Notes under the pieces: model-generated
The model's input: only the letters and a program-made list of their open reading frames with translations
Told to the model about the DNA's origin: nothing
The model's database searches: none
Assembly (NCBI GenBank): GCA_017577365.1
Contig: PKRJ01000003.1
Span: forward strand, 54,518-118,517
Direction of reading: 5' to 3'
DNA from: Gammaproteobacteria bacterium
Lineage (GTDB): Bacteria > Pseudomonadota > Gammaproteobacteria > Steroidobacterales > Rariloculaceae
DNA: 64,000 nucleotides
Translations under genes and position numbers: made by a program
Shown here: one piece after another, positions 1 to 8,460 of the stretch
Layout of the letters: the number at the start of each line of letters is the position of its first letter
Position numbering within the stretch: position 1 is the stretch's first letter

Positions 1-216
1 CGTTTGCTGATCGAAACGGACGCGCCCTACTTGCTGCCGCGGGACCTCGAGCCGAAGCCCCGCAGCCGACGCAACGAGCCCGCGTTTCTCCCGCACGTGC
101 TCGAGCACGTCGCGAAGGGACTCGGCGTGAGCGCGGAGGAAGCGGCCCGCGCGTCGACGGCGAACGCCGAGACGCTGTTTCGGCTTCCGCCCGAGGAATC
201 GTTGCTCTCGGTCTGA
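1..216 (+). CDS. tatD: TatD family metal-dependent hydrolase, C-terminal fragment
   Basis: The open frame enters from the window edge and ends in TGA, giving about 71 residues of the C-terminal part of a TatD-type hydrolase. The sequence shows the family signature ETDAPYL, whose Asp is a metal ligand in TatD enzymes, followed by a basic linker and the usual helical end (EHVAKGLGVS, then TANAETLFRL). The family are TIM-barrel metalloenzymes linked to 3'-5' exonuclease or D-aminoacyl-tRNA deacylase activity in the cytoplasm. The N-terminal HxH metal site lies outside the window, so activity cannot be judged. It converges on the NERD gene with a 12-base gap. Confidence 0.88.
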   Translation, partial: RLLIETDAPYLLPRDLEPKPRSRRNEPAFLPHVLEHVAKGLGVSAEEAARASTANAETLFRLPPEESLLSV

Positions 217-228
217 AAAGCGCGCAGC

Positions 229-801
229 TCAGCGCCCGCGCGGCGCCAACGATTCGATCGACGCCTTGATCTCGGCCCAATACGGCCAGAAGTCGGCCTT
301 TATGCGCTCGATCTCCGCCCGGTCGGGCTTGCGGTAATGCTCGACGAACTCGTTGGCGAGCAGCACCTCTTTCGGGCGTCCCTTGCTGAAGTTCGCGAGC
401 GGTGAGAACACCACGTGGCCGTGCACCGGAATATCGCGGACGAGGCGGCGGATCGCGGCGATGCGATCGTAGAGCGCATGCTGCGGATTCGGGAACGTGA
501 ACCTGCGGTTCTTCGTCATGACCGTCCACTCGTCCATCCGGTCGCTGCCGAAGATCATCCCCTCGAAATGCTTCGTGTCGACGACGACGATGCCGTATGC
601 CGTCAGCAGCAGATGCTCGATCTCGATCTGGCCGCCCATGCCGTTCGGCACGAGCACACGATGCTCGGCGTCGAGCGCGACCGCGCGCACTGCGGCGCCG
701 AGATCCATGCGCCGCCGCCTGCGCACGAGCACGAACAGCACGCCGGCGAGCACGGCGCAAAGCACCAGAGCCGAAACGACGTACCAATAGTTATAGATCA
801 C
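229..801 (-). CDS. Membrane-anchored NERD domain protein
   Basis: A 190-residue protein starting at a GTG. Residues about 5-27 form one hydrophobic membrane segment, followed by a stop-transfer cluster of five Arg. The rest resembles the nuclease-related NERD domain: a VVVDTKHFEG strand carrying the conserved Asp and Lys, a W-x-V segment, and the family's NPQHAL helix start. NERD domains are predicted nuclease-like folds of largely unknown substrate. The gene is downstream of thrC on the same strand, separated only by a very AT-rich spacer, so it may be cotranscribed or have its own promoter there. The domain call is fairly secure. Enzymatic activity is only a family inference. Confidence 0.72.
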   Translation of the reverse strand: MIYNYWYVVSALVLCAVLAGVLFVLVRRRRRMDLGAAVRAVALDAEHRVLVPNGMGGQIEIEHLLLTAYGIVVVDTKHFEGMIFGSDRMDEWTVMTKNRRFTFPNPQHALYDRIAAIRRLVRDIPVHGHVVFSPLANFSKGRPKEVLLANEFVEHYRKPDRAEIERIKADFWPYWAEIKASIESLAPRGR

Positions 802-838
802 TTTATATTTTTATTCTTTCTTATTGTTTCTTAATCTA
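799..838 (-). promoter_or_regulatory. AT-rich spacer between thrC and the NERD gene
   Basis: About 40 bases made almost only of A and T interrupt otherwise GC-rich sequence, exactly between the thrC stop and the NERD GTG start. Read on the minus strand it is purine-rich with a TATAAAG box just before the start. It could be a promoter/UP-like element or an A-rich leader. No clear -35/-10 pair can be fixed by eye. Confidence 0.35.
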
Positions 839-2146
839 TTTCCACCGGTCGAGCTCGGCCGCCAGCGCGCCGAGCTCGGGCGCGATCGGCGTCGCCGAGG
901 TCTCGCGCTCGAGCAGCTCGGCGAGCGCAGGCGGCACCTCGACGCGCCGTCCGACGATCGGCTCGACGATCGTGTCGAACTTCGCCGGGTGGGCGGTCGC
1001 GCAGACGATCCACGGTAACGATCGGCGCGCCTCGGGCAGATGGTCGTAGACCCAGAATCCGGTTGCGGTATGCGGGCACCAGATCTCGCCGTACCGGCGT
1101 GCGTCCTTCGCGATCTGCTCGCGGATCTGCTCGTCCTCGACGGGATACGCCTCGACGGCCGCGCGAAGCTCGGCGAAATCCGGTATGAGATGCCGCAGGC
1201 GCTCCATGTTGCTCGGATTGCCGACGTCCATCGCGGACGCGAGCGTTTGCACGCTCGGGCGCGGCTGCCAGTTCCCGGTGGCGAGGAAATCCGGGATCGT
1301 GCGGTTCGCGTTGACCGCGAGGACGACCTCGCGGATCGGCATGCCGATGGCTTTCGCCCACAGGCAAGCCAGGCCGTTGCCGAGGTTTCCCGTCGGCACG
1401 ATCGAGCCGACGGTCGTGCCGTGCCGCCGGTGATGCCACAACGACGCGGCCGCGTGATACGCGACCTGCGGCAACAGCCGCCCGAGGTTGATGCTGTTCG
1501 CGGCGGTGAGCCGGTGGCGGCGGTTGAGCTCCGCATCCACGAAGGCCGCTTTCACCATCGCCTGGCAGTCGTCGAAGCTCCCCGCGACCTCGAACGCCCG
1601 GACGTTTCCGCCCCAGCACGTGAGCTGGTGCTGCTGGCGCGGCGAGACCTGCCCTTTCGGGTAGAGCACCGCCACGCGAATCCCGCGCCGACCGTGAAAC
1701 GCGGCCGCGACCGCGCCGCCGGTATCGCCGGACGTCGCGACGAGGATCGTCAGCGGTCCCTTACGCTCGTCCGGGACGAGCGGCAACGCGCGCTCCATCA
1801 GCGCGGCGAGAAAGCGCGCGCCGACGTCCTTGAACGCGGCCGTCGGCCCGTGAAAGAGCTCGAGCACGGCGAGCTTGCCGGCGCCGCCGTCGAGCGGCTT
1901 GAGCGGCACGGGGAAATCGAGCGCATCCTTCGCGATGGCTTCGAGCTCGGCCTCGAGCGGCGAGCCCGCGAAGAACGGCGCGAGCACCTCGGCGGCGATT
2001 TCCGCGAGGCTTTCGCCGCGCACGTCGCTCGGCTCGATGCGCGGCAGCGCATCGGGCACGTACAGGCCCCCGTCCGGCGCGAGCCCGCGCATCACGGCAT
2101 CGATCAGACCGACGGCCTCGCCGCCTCGTGTGCTGAAGAACCGCAT
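836..2146 (-). CDS. thrC: Threonine synthase
   Basis: A PLP enzyme converting O-phospho-L-homoserine to L-threonine in the cytoplasm. The 436-residue protein begins with the typical N-terminus (FFSTRGGE, then GLAPDGGLYVP). It has the cofactor motif FHGPTAAFKDVG, whose Lys forms the Schiff base, and the phosphate-binding SGDTGG loop. Length fits the bacterial long form. It lies 6 bases behind thrA on the same strand, so the two are almost certainly one operon. Unlike the classical thrABC order, no homoserine kinase separates them, so the phosphohomoserine substrate must come from a kinase encoded elsewhere. Confidence 0.95.
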   Translation of the reverse strand: MRFFSTRGGEAVGLIDAVMRGLAPDGGLYVPDALPRIEPSDVRGESLAEIAAEVLAPFFAGSPLEAELEAIAKDALDFPVPLKPLDGGAGKLAVLELFHGPTAAFKDVGARFLAALMERALPLVPDERKGPLTILVATSGDTGGAVAAAFHGRRGIRVAVLYPKGQVSPRQQHQLTCWGGNVRAFEVAGSFDDCQAMVKAAFVDAELNRRHRLTAANSINLGRLLPQVAYHAAASLWHHRRHGTTVGSIVPTGNLGNGLACLWAKAIGMPIREVVLAVNANRTIPDFLATGNWQPRPSVQTLASAMDVGNPSNMERLRHLIPDFAELRAAVEAYPVEDEQIREQIAKDARRYGEIWCPHTATGFWVYDHLPEARRSLPWIVCATAHPAKFDTIVEPIVGRRVEVPPALAELLERETSATPIAPELGALAAELDRWK

Positions 2147-2152
2147 CGCCGC

Positions 2153-4627
2153 TCAATCCTGATTGCCGCTCAGCATGCTACACAAGCGGAGAAGGTCCGC
2201 GAATATTCCGCCCGCCGTGACGTCCGGTCCCGCGCCGGGGCCGCGGACGATCAGCGGATTGTTGCAATAGCGCTTGGTGACGAACTGCACGATGTTGTCC
2301 GTGAGGGCGATGTTCGCGAAAGGATGGTCCTTCGCGAAGCTTTCGAGCCGCACGCGCGCCTTGCCCTTCTTCACGTCGACCTCGGCGACGTAGCGCAACA
2401 CCGTCCCGGCACGCGCCGCCTTCTCGACGCGCTCGGCCATCGGCGCATCGAAATCCGATAGCCGGTCGAGAAACTCCTCGACCGAAGCATCGGCGAGCGC
2501 CGGCGGCACGAGGCTCTCGACCTCGAGGTCGTCGATCTCGAGCGCAAGCCCGGCCTCGCGCGCGAGAATCACCGCCTTGCGCGCGACGTCCATGCCCGAA
2601 AGGTCATCGCGCGGATCGGGCTCGGTATAACCGCGCGCCCGGGCGTCGCGGACGATCTCGGAGAACGGGCGGCTCCCGTCGAAGACGTTGAACAGATAAG
2701 CCAGCGTGCCGGAGAAGATGCCGCTGATGTTCTCGATCTCGTCCCCCGTCTCGACGAGATCCTTCAGCGTCTGGATGACCGGCAATCCCGCACCGACCGT
2801 AGCCTCGTAGAGGAAATGCCGGTTCGTGCCGCGGGTCAGCCGCTTCAGCTCCTCGTAGTACGACATCGGCCCGCTATGCGCGCGCTTGTTCGGCGTGATC
2901 ACGTGAATGCCGCGCGCGAGCCAGTCGCGGTAGAGGTTCGCGACGTCCTGGCTCGCCGTGCAGTCGATGAGGACGCTGTGCGGCAGATAGTCCGTGCGGA
3001 CGTGCTCGACGAAGGCGTCGAGGCTCATCGGCGAGCCTTGCTCGAGACGCGCGCGCCAGTCGCCGAGGTCGATGCGCGGCTCGCCGAGCACCATGCGCCG
3101 CGAGCCGCCGATCGCGCGAACGCGGATATCGAGATTGAACTTCTCGCGCAATCGCGGCGCCGCGGCCGCGAGCTGATCGAGCAACGCGCCGCCGACCAGC
3201 CCCGGACCGATGACGCCGACCGACACGGTCTTCGCGGACAGGTAGAAGCTGCTGTGCACCGCGCGCAGCGCCCGCGTCATGTCCTTCGCCGAGATCACGG
3301 CCGAGATGTTCCGCTCGCTCGCGCCCTGCGCGATCGCGATGACGTTGATGCCCGCGTTGCCGAGCGTGCGGAAGAACCGCCCCGCCGTGCCCGGCACGCC
3401 TGCCATGCCGTCGCCGACGACCGCGAGGATGCCGCAGTCGCGCGTGACGCCGACGCGCTGCACTTGTCCCTGCTCGAGCTCGACCCGGAACGCGCGCTCG
3501 ACGACCCTTCGCACGGCGTCCGCGGACGCCTCGGGAACGGCGAAGCAGATCGAATGCTCCGAGCTGCCCTGAGAGATCAGCATCACGGAGACGCCGGCCT
3601 CGCGCAGCGCGCCGAAAAGCCGGTCCGCGGTGCCGGGCACCCCGATCATTCCGGCGCCCTCGAGGTTGATCAGCGCGACGCCGTCGATCCCGCTGATCCC
3701 CTTCACGACGCCGGCGTGCTCGTCGGAGCGCGCCGCGATCAGCGTGCCGGGGTACTCCGGGTTGAACGTGTTCTTGATCCGAATCGGGATCTTGTGCGCG
3801 ACCGCGGGCGCCATCGTTTGCGGATGGATCACCTTCGCGCCGAAATACGCGAGCTCCATCGCCTCGTTGTACGAGATGCGCGGAATCACGGTCGCTTCCG
3901 GAACGCGGCGCGGATCGCCGCTCATGACGCCGTCGACATCGGTCCAGATGTTGACCTCGGCCGCGCCGAGCAGCGCGCCGAAGATCGACGCCGAGTAGTC
4001 GCTGCCGTTTCGGCCGAGCGTCGCCGGAAGACCGTCGCGATCGGACGCGATGTAGCCGGTGATGACGGCGATGCCGTCGAAGTCCGAAGGAATGATGCCC
4101 GCGAGACGCCGCCGCGCCTCGTCCCAGACGACGATCGGGCCCATCTCGCCTTGCTCGATCACGAGCACTCCGCGAGCGTCGACGAAAACGACCGGCCGCG
4201 AGACGTCCGGCCGGCCTTTCAGCGTCGCCGTGAGGAGCCTCGCGGACCAGACCTCGCCGAACCCGCTGACGAGCGCGCGGCTGCGCGGCGACGCGGCGCG
4301 CACGAGCGAGAGCGCCTTGAGAACGGCCTCGATGTCCGCGAGATCCTTGCGAAACGCCGCAAGCACCTCTTCCGCGGCCGGCTCGTCGAGCAAGTCGCGC
4401 ACGGCGGTTTCATAGCGCGTCGTGAGCTCGCGCAGCGTGTCCTCGACCGGCTCACAGGCGACGGCACGATCGATCAGGCCGAGCAGCTGATCGGTCATGC
4501 CTTTCATCGCGGAGACGACGACGGCGAGCGGTCCGTGTCCGCCTCGAGCGACGATGCCCGCTACCCTCTCGAAGCAGCGCGCATCAGCGACGCTCGTGCC
4601 TCCGAATTTATGGACGATCCAGGCCAT
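2153..4627 (-). CDS. thrA: Bifunctional aspartokinase / homoserine dehydrogenase
   Basis: An 824-residue fusion, close to the usual length of about 820 for ThrA/MetL. The N-terminal amino-acid kinase domain opens with HKFGGTSVADA. A central pair of ACT domains (about residues 310-460) gives allosteric control. The C-terminal homoserine dehydrogenase starts with the dinucleotide loop GVIGPGLVGGALL and contains the GIFSGTLAYLFN active-site stretch. It catalyses the first and third steps from aspartate to homoserine, feeding threonine (thrC next door) and methionine (metX/metY at 33-35 kb). ATG start with an AAAGG ribosome site. An intrinsic terminator-like hairpin sits only about 20 bases before the start codon. 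Confidence 0.95.
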   Translation of the reverse strand: MAWIVHKFGGTSVADARCFERVAGIVARGGHGPLAVVVSAMKGMTDQLLGLIDRAVACEPVEDTLRELTTRYETAVRDLLDEPAAEEVLAAFRKDLADIEAVLKALSLVRAASPRSRALVSGFGEVWSARLLTATLKGRPDVSRPVVFVDARGVLVIEQGEMGPIVVWDEARRRLAGIIPSDFDGIAVITGYIASDRDGLPATLGRNGSDYSASIFGALLGAAEVNIWTDVDGVMSGDPRRVPEATVIPRISYNEAMELAYFGAKVIHPQTMAPAVAHKIPIRIKNTFNPEYPGTLIAARSDEHAGVVKGISGIDGVALINLEGAGMIGVPGTADRLFGALREAGVSVMLISQGSSEHSICFAVPEASADAVRRVVERAFRVELEQGQVQRVGVTRDCGILAVVGDGMAGVPGTAGRFFRTLGNAGINVIAIAQGASERNISAVISAKDMTRALRAVHSSFYLSAKTVSVGVIGPGLVGGALLDQLAAAAPRLREKFNLDIRVRAIGGSRRMVLGEPRIDLGDWRARLEQGSPMSLDAFVEHVRTDYLPHSVLIDCTASQDVANLYRDWLARGIHVITPNKRAHSGPMSYYEELKRLTRGTNRHFLYEATVGAGLPVIQTLKDLVETGDEIENISGIFSGTLAYLFNVFDGSRPFSEIVRDARARGYTEPDPRDDLSGMDVARKAVILAREAGLALEIDDLEVESLVPPALADASVEEFLDRLSDFDAPMAERVEKAARAGTVLRYVAEVDVKKGKARVRLESFAKDHPFANIALTDNIVQFVTKRYCNNPLIVRGPGAGPDVTAGGIFADLLRLCSMLSGNQD

Positions 4628-4645
4628 CGGAAAAACCTTTACTGC

Positions 4646-4668
4646 AAAAACTACGGCCGGAACGGCCG
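4646..4668 (-). terminator. Terminator or attenuator hairpin ahead of thrA
   Basis: On the minus strand a perfect CGGCCG-TTC-CGGCCG hairpin is followed after three bases by five T. This is a classical intrinsic terminator shape. It is located after the rpe stop codon and about 20 bases before the thrA ATG. It may simply end the rpe transcript. Because almost no room remains for a promoter between it and thrA, it may instead be a conditional terminator in the thrA leader. No Thr/Ile-rich leader peptide is obvious. Confidence 0.6.
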
Positions 4669-4723
4669 CTTGGACTTGGCGCCGCGAGGATAACAGAACG
4701 GCCCAGCGAGTGCCGTACGCGGC

Positions 4724-5413
4724 TCAGCTTTTCACCGCGGCGATCTCGCGCCGCATCGCCGCGATCGTGCCGGCATAGTCGCCGGACGTGAAGATCGCGG
4801 AGCCCGCGACGAAGATATCCGCGCCGGCCCGCGCGATCTCTCCGATATTCTCCACCTTGACCCCGCCGTCGACCTCGAGCCGGATCGGCAGTCCGGACCG
4901 ATCGATCGTCTCACGCACGACCTCGATCTTGCGCAACGCCGATTCGATGAACGTCTGCCCGCCGAAGCCCGGATTCACGGACATCACGAGAACGAAATCG
5001 AGCCGATCGAGGACGTAATCGAGCCAGTAGACGGGCGTTGCCGGATTCAGCACGAGCCCGGCCTTGCAGCCCTGCTCGCGAATCAATGCGAGCGTTCGAT
5101 CGACGTGCTCCGTCGCTTCCGGATGGATGCTGATCATCGACGCGCCTGCGGCGGCGAAGTCGGGAATGATCCGGTCGACGGGCTTGACCATCAGGTGCAC
5201 GTCGATCGGCGCGTCGATGCCGTAGCGGCGCAGCGCCTCGCAAACGAGCGGCCCGATCGTCAGATTGGGGACGTAATGGTTGTCCATCACGTCGAAATGG
5301 ATCAAGTCCGCGCCGGCGTCCAGCACGGCCGTGACCTCCTCGCCGAGGCGTGCGAAATCGGCCGACAGTATCGACGGAGCGATCAAAGGACGGGGCGAAC
5401 GGAGAAGTTCCAT
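4724..5413 (-). CDS. rpe: Ribulose-phosphate 3-epimerase
   Basis: A TIM-barrel enzyme interconverting ribulose-5-phosphate and xylulose-5-phosphate in the pentose phosphate pathway. It shows the family motifs APSILSADFARLGEEV, HFDVMDNHYVPNLTIGP, the VNPGFGGQ phosphate loop and VDGGVK near the end. I chose the ATG giving MELLRSPRPL (229 residues, family-typical), which has an AAAGG site upstream. The frame is open further upstream to 5464, but that extension would add 17 unconserved residues. It is upstream of thrA on the same strand with a terminator-like hairpin between. Confidence 0.93.
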   Translation of the reverse strand: MELLRSPRPLIAPSILSADFARLGEEVTAVLDAGADLIHFDVMDNHYVPNLTIGPLVCEALRRYGIDAPIDVHLMVKPVDRIIPDFAAAGASMISIHPEATEHVDRTLALIREQGCKAGLVLNPATPVYWLDYVLDRLDFVLVMSVNPGFGGQTFIESALRKIEVVRETIDRSGLPIRLEVDGGVKVENIGEIARAGADIFVAGSAIFTSGDYAGTIAAMRREIAAVKS

Positions 5414-5480
5414 GATCGTCTTGGCCTTTCGTTCCGGGAGGCGTACGGCCTCGCGCCCTGGCACACGCGTGGAGTCGAGG

Positions 5481-5498
5481 CGTGAAAATTATTTCACG
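5481..5498. promoter_or_regulatory. AT-rich hairpin/palindrome between the MFS gene and rpe
   Basis: A perfect 7-base inverted repeat, CGTGAAA-ATTA-TTTCACG, overlaps the MFS transporter stop codon and lies about 70 bases before the chosen rpe start. It lacks a T tract, so it looks more like an operator or transcript-stabilising hairpin than a terminator. The regulator is unknown. Confidence 0.35.
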
Positions 5499-6909
5499 AT
5501 CCCTCTTCCGCCTCACCTCGCGCCGCTCCCCGGCGCGGCTCCGGGCGCCGCGCCGCGGCCCGGCCCGACTCGAGCCTGAAGGTCACAGGCAGGACCGCGA
5601 CGATCACGAGCGCGAGCGGCCAAAGGGCGTGCGCATATCCCGCGCCGCCGCCCGCCGAGGCGGCGAGCGCCCCGATCGCGGCGGATCCGAGCAGTTGTCC
5701 GATGCCGAGGCTCAACGTCAAGACGCCCTGCCCGGCGCCGCGCCGCGCGTCGCCGACCTCGGCGAGCACGACGTAGCGAAGCGGCGCGCCGAGTAATGCC
5801 GAAAGCCCGAGGCCGACGAGCATCCCGGCCGCATAGAACTCGACGAGCCCGAGCGGCCCGCGTCCGAGCAACGCGAGTCCCGCGGCGGTCGCGACGAGGC
5901 CGGCCTGAATGACCGGGCGCGGACCGATCCGGTCCAGGAACCAGCCGGCCGCGGGCGCGCCGGCGATCAGCGTGAGCACTAGCGGCAGCAGCATCAGGCT
6001 CGCCGACGCGGGATCGACGCCGAAGGCACCGACCGCGAGCGCGGGCACGAAGACCATGCCGGCCTCCACAGCGCCCGTCGCGAGCCCGATGGCGCCGACG
6101 GCGCGCAACCGGCGGTTCGCGAAGAACTCCGGGGGCACGATGGGATGCGCCGCGCGCCGCTCGGCCGCAATGAGCAACGGCACGGCCGCCGCGGCGATCA
6201 GCATGCACGGCCACACCGCGGGCGCGCCGAGCGAGCGAGGAAAGCTCGATGCATCGACGGCGTTGATCCCGATCGCGGCCGCAGCGAGCAGCACCGAGAG
6301 CGTGAATGCGCCTCCGGCGTCGAAGCCGCCGGGCCGCTCTCGACGCGCCGCATCGTCCGGCAAAACGACGACGCTCGCGGCGATGACGGCCGCGGCGATG
6401 GGCAGATTGATCAGAAAGAGCCACGGCCACCCGAAGCGCAGCAGCAGCCCGCCGAGCAGCGGCCCGAGCAGGAACGCGACGCCGAACACCGCGCCGATCA
6501 ACCCGAGCGCCCGCCCCCGGCGCTCGTGCGGAACGGCGTCCGCGACCACCGCGCTCGCGACGGGAAAAATCCCGCCGGCCCCGAACGCCTGCACCGCGCG
6601 CCCCGCGAGCAGCATGCCGAAAGACGGTGCCGCGGCGACCAGCGCCGAGCCGGCCGCGAACGTGGCGACGCTCAACATGTACAGTCGCCGCCGCCCATAG
6701 CGGTCGGAGCATGCGGCGAGCAACGGCGCACCGATCAGATTGAAGAGAACGTAGATCGAGAACACCCACGACAACGGGCGCTCGCCGACGCCGAACTCGG
6801 CTTGCACCGCGGGCAGTGCAGGCCCGACGATCGCGATATCGAGCGCCGCCATCAAGACGCCCGCGAACAGCACGCCGAGAATGGTCGCCTGTCTCGGCAC
6901 CGCGCTCAT
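5494..6909 (-). CDS. MFS transporter, EmrB/QacA (DHA2) type
   Basis: A 471-residue polytopic inner-membrane protein with alternating hydrophobic helices, probably 14, as in the DHA2 drug:proton antiporters. Motifs seen are the TM1 LDIAIVGPALP stretch, the cytoplasmic loop SDRYGRRRLYM (motif A) and GRAVQAFGAGGIFPVASAV in TM4/5. The family typically exports hydrophobic drugs or metabolites by proton exchange. The substrate cannot be inferred, because there is no adjacent TetR/MarR gene or membrane-fusion partner. It sits upstream of rpe on the same strand, 80 bases away. Confidence 0.85.
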   Translation of the reverse strand: MSAVPRQATILGVLFAGVLMAALDIAIVGPALPAVQAEFGVGERPLSWVFSIYVLFNLIGAPLLAACSDRYGRRRLYMLSVATFAAGSALVAAAPSFGMLLAGRAVQAFGAGGIFPVASAVVADAVPHERRGRALGLIGAVFGVAFLLGPLLGGLLLRFGWPWLFLINLPIAAAVIAASVVVLPDDAARRERPGGFDAGGAFTLSVLLAAAAIGINAVDASSFPRSLGAPAVWPCMLIAAAAVPLLIAAERRAAHPIVPPEFFANRRLRAVGAIGLATGAVEAGMVFVPALAVGAFGVDPASASLMLLPLVLTLIAGAPAAGWFLDRIGPRPVIQAGLVATAAGLALLGRGPLGLVEFYAAGMLVGLGLSALLGAPLRYVVLAEVGDARRGAGQGVLTLSLGIGQLLGSAAIGALAASAGGGAGYAHALWPLALVIVAVLPVTFRLESGRAAARRPEPRRGAARGEAEEGS

Positions 6910-7059
6910 CGGCGTCGTCCCGCGCCGGGGGTAACGCCCCCGAAGGCACGGATTCGGGATTTCGAACGGTATCGCTCCATGTGAAGGGGCGGAGTATACG
7001 TGCTGCCGCGAAGTTCGGCTCCTCGCGGATGCCGAAGTCGGCAGGCCCGGCGGCGCGCG

Positions 7060-8247
7060 TCAGTACACGCGCAGGATCAGCCCCTTCAGGTACTCGGCCT
7101 CCGGGAAATTCAGCGCGATCGGATGATCCGGAGGCTGCGTCAACCGCTCGACGATCTGCGCTTCGCGCCCCGCGTCGACCGCAGCGCCGGCAACGATCTT
7201 CTGGAACAGCGCCGCGTCGACGTGACCGGAGCACGAGAACGTCGCGAGCGTTCCGCCTTCGGTCACGAGCTGCAGCGCGAGCAGATTCACGTCCTTGTAG
7301 CCGCGGGAGCCGGCGTGAAGCTGATCGGCGGAATGCACGAATTTCGGCGGATCGACGATGACGAGATCGAAGCGCTCGCCGCGGTCGCGCAGAGCTCGCA
7401 GCTCCTCGAACACGTTCCCTTCGACGAAGCTCACGCGCGGCGCGAGCCCGTTCGCGTCGGCGTCGCTCCTGGCCTGAGCGATGGCTTCGCTAGAGCTCTC
7501 GATGAGCGTCGCCTGCTCCGCGCCGTTCAGCAACGCGGTCAACGCGAACGCGCCCGTGTACGCGAACGCGTCGAGCACACGCGCGCCGCGGGCGTGTCTC
7601 GCGACGTGCTCGAGGTTCCGCTGCTGATCGAGATACGCGCCCGTCTTTTGCCCCGTGCCGACGACGAAGCGGCGACGTAGCCGTCCCGTACGATACTCGA
7701 CCGCGTCCGCGCCGTCCTCGCTCACGATCGTGCCGCGCTTCGACTCGAAGCCCTCCTTGCGTCGGGCCGCTCCTTCGGAGCGCTCGTGGATCGCGCGCGG
7801 CCGCAGCGCGTCGACGAGCGCGGCGACGATCGCCTCGCGCCAGCGCTCGGCGCCGGCCGACAGGAACTGGCAGACGAGATGGCCGGCGTAGCGATCGACG
7901 ATGAGGCCGGGCAAACCGTCCGACTCGGAGAACACGATCCGACAAGCGCCGTCGTCGACGAGAAGACCCAGCCGCCGCCGCGCGTCGACGGCGCGCTCGA
8001 TCCTGCGACGCAAGAAACTCTCGTCGATCCGCTCTTCGGGATCGAAGCTCCAAACGCGCGCACGAATCTGCGAAACGGGCGAATAGGCCGCGCGAGCGAG
8101 AAAGCTTCCGCGCGTATCGACGACGTCGACGGTCGCACCGCTCTCGGGCTCGCCTTCGACGCGTTCGATCGCTCCGGAGAAAATCCAAGGGTGACGCCGC
8201 AGGAGCGACTTCTCGCGCCCGGGCTTGATAACGATGCGTTCGGTCAT
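7060..8247 (-). CDS. rlmI: 23S rRNA (cytosine) methyltransferase, RlmI-like
   Basis: A 395-residue protein, essentially the length of E. coli RlmI. The N-terminal PUA domain includes KPGREKSLLRRHPWIFSGAI. The SAM-binding fold follows (VLDAFAYTGAFALTAL), then the motif DPPKF and the SCSG segment carrying the catalytic Cys of this family. RlmI makes m5C1962 in 23S rRNA. The frame is open further upstream, but the ATG at 8247 opens the conserved TERIVIKPGR start, so the upstream extension is rejected. It is divergent from the arginase gene. Confidence 0.9.
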   Translation of the reverse strand: MTERIVIKPGREKSLLRRHPWIFSGAIERVEGEPESGATVDVVDTRGSFLARAAYSPVSQIRARVWSFDPEERIDESFLRRRIERAVDARRRLGLLVDDGACRIVFSESDGLPGLIVDRYAGHLVCQFLSAGAERWREAIVAALVDALRPRAIHERSEGAARRKEGFESKRGTIVSEDGADAVEYRTGRLRRRFVVGTGQKTGAYLDQQRNLEHVARHARGARVLDAFAYTGAFALTALLNGAEQATLIESSSEAIAQARSDADANGLAPRVSFVEGNVFEELRALRDRGERFDLVIVDPPKFVHSADQLHAGSRGYKDVNLLALQLVTEGGTLATFSCSGHVDAALFQKIVAGAAVDAGREAQIVERLTQPPDHPIALNFPEAEYLKGLILRVY

Positions 8248-8460
8248 GGTGCTGGTCCTGCGCGGTCGGCCGCGCTCCGCCGCTCGATTACGGTCGAAGC
8301 CGCATCGCGCTGGACGACGGGCGGCGGTGCCCCGACCGGCACGTTCGATTCTACTCCGCACCGCCGCGGACGTCGCCGCGCGGGACGCGTCCGGCGGTTT
8401 CATTCGTCATGACGCCGTGCGACACTCGAAGCGTAACGTTTTCGGTCTTCCGCGAGCTTC

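Noticed and set aside
1040..2461. 473-codon plus-strand frame opposite thrC and the end of thrA
   Set aside because: It is the antisense shadow of clear enzymes. Its product is Arg/Asp/His-rich low-complexity sequence with no domain.
2816..4693. 625-codon plus-strand frame opposite thrA
   Set aside because: Same cause: a GC-rich antisense frame without stop codons, and no recognisable motif.
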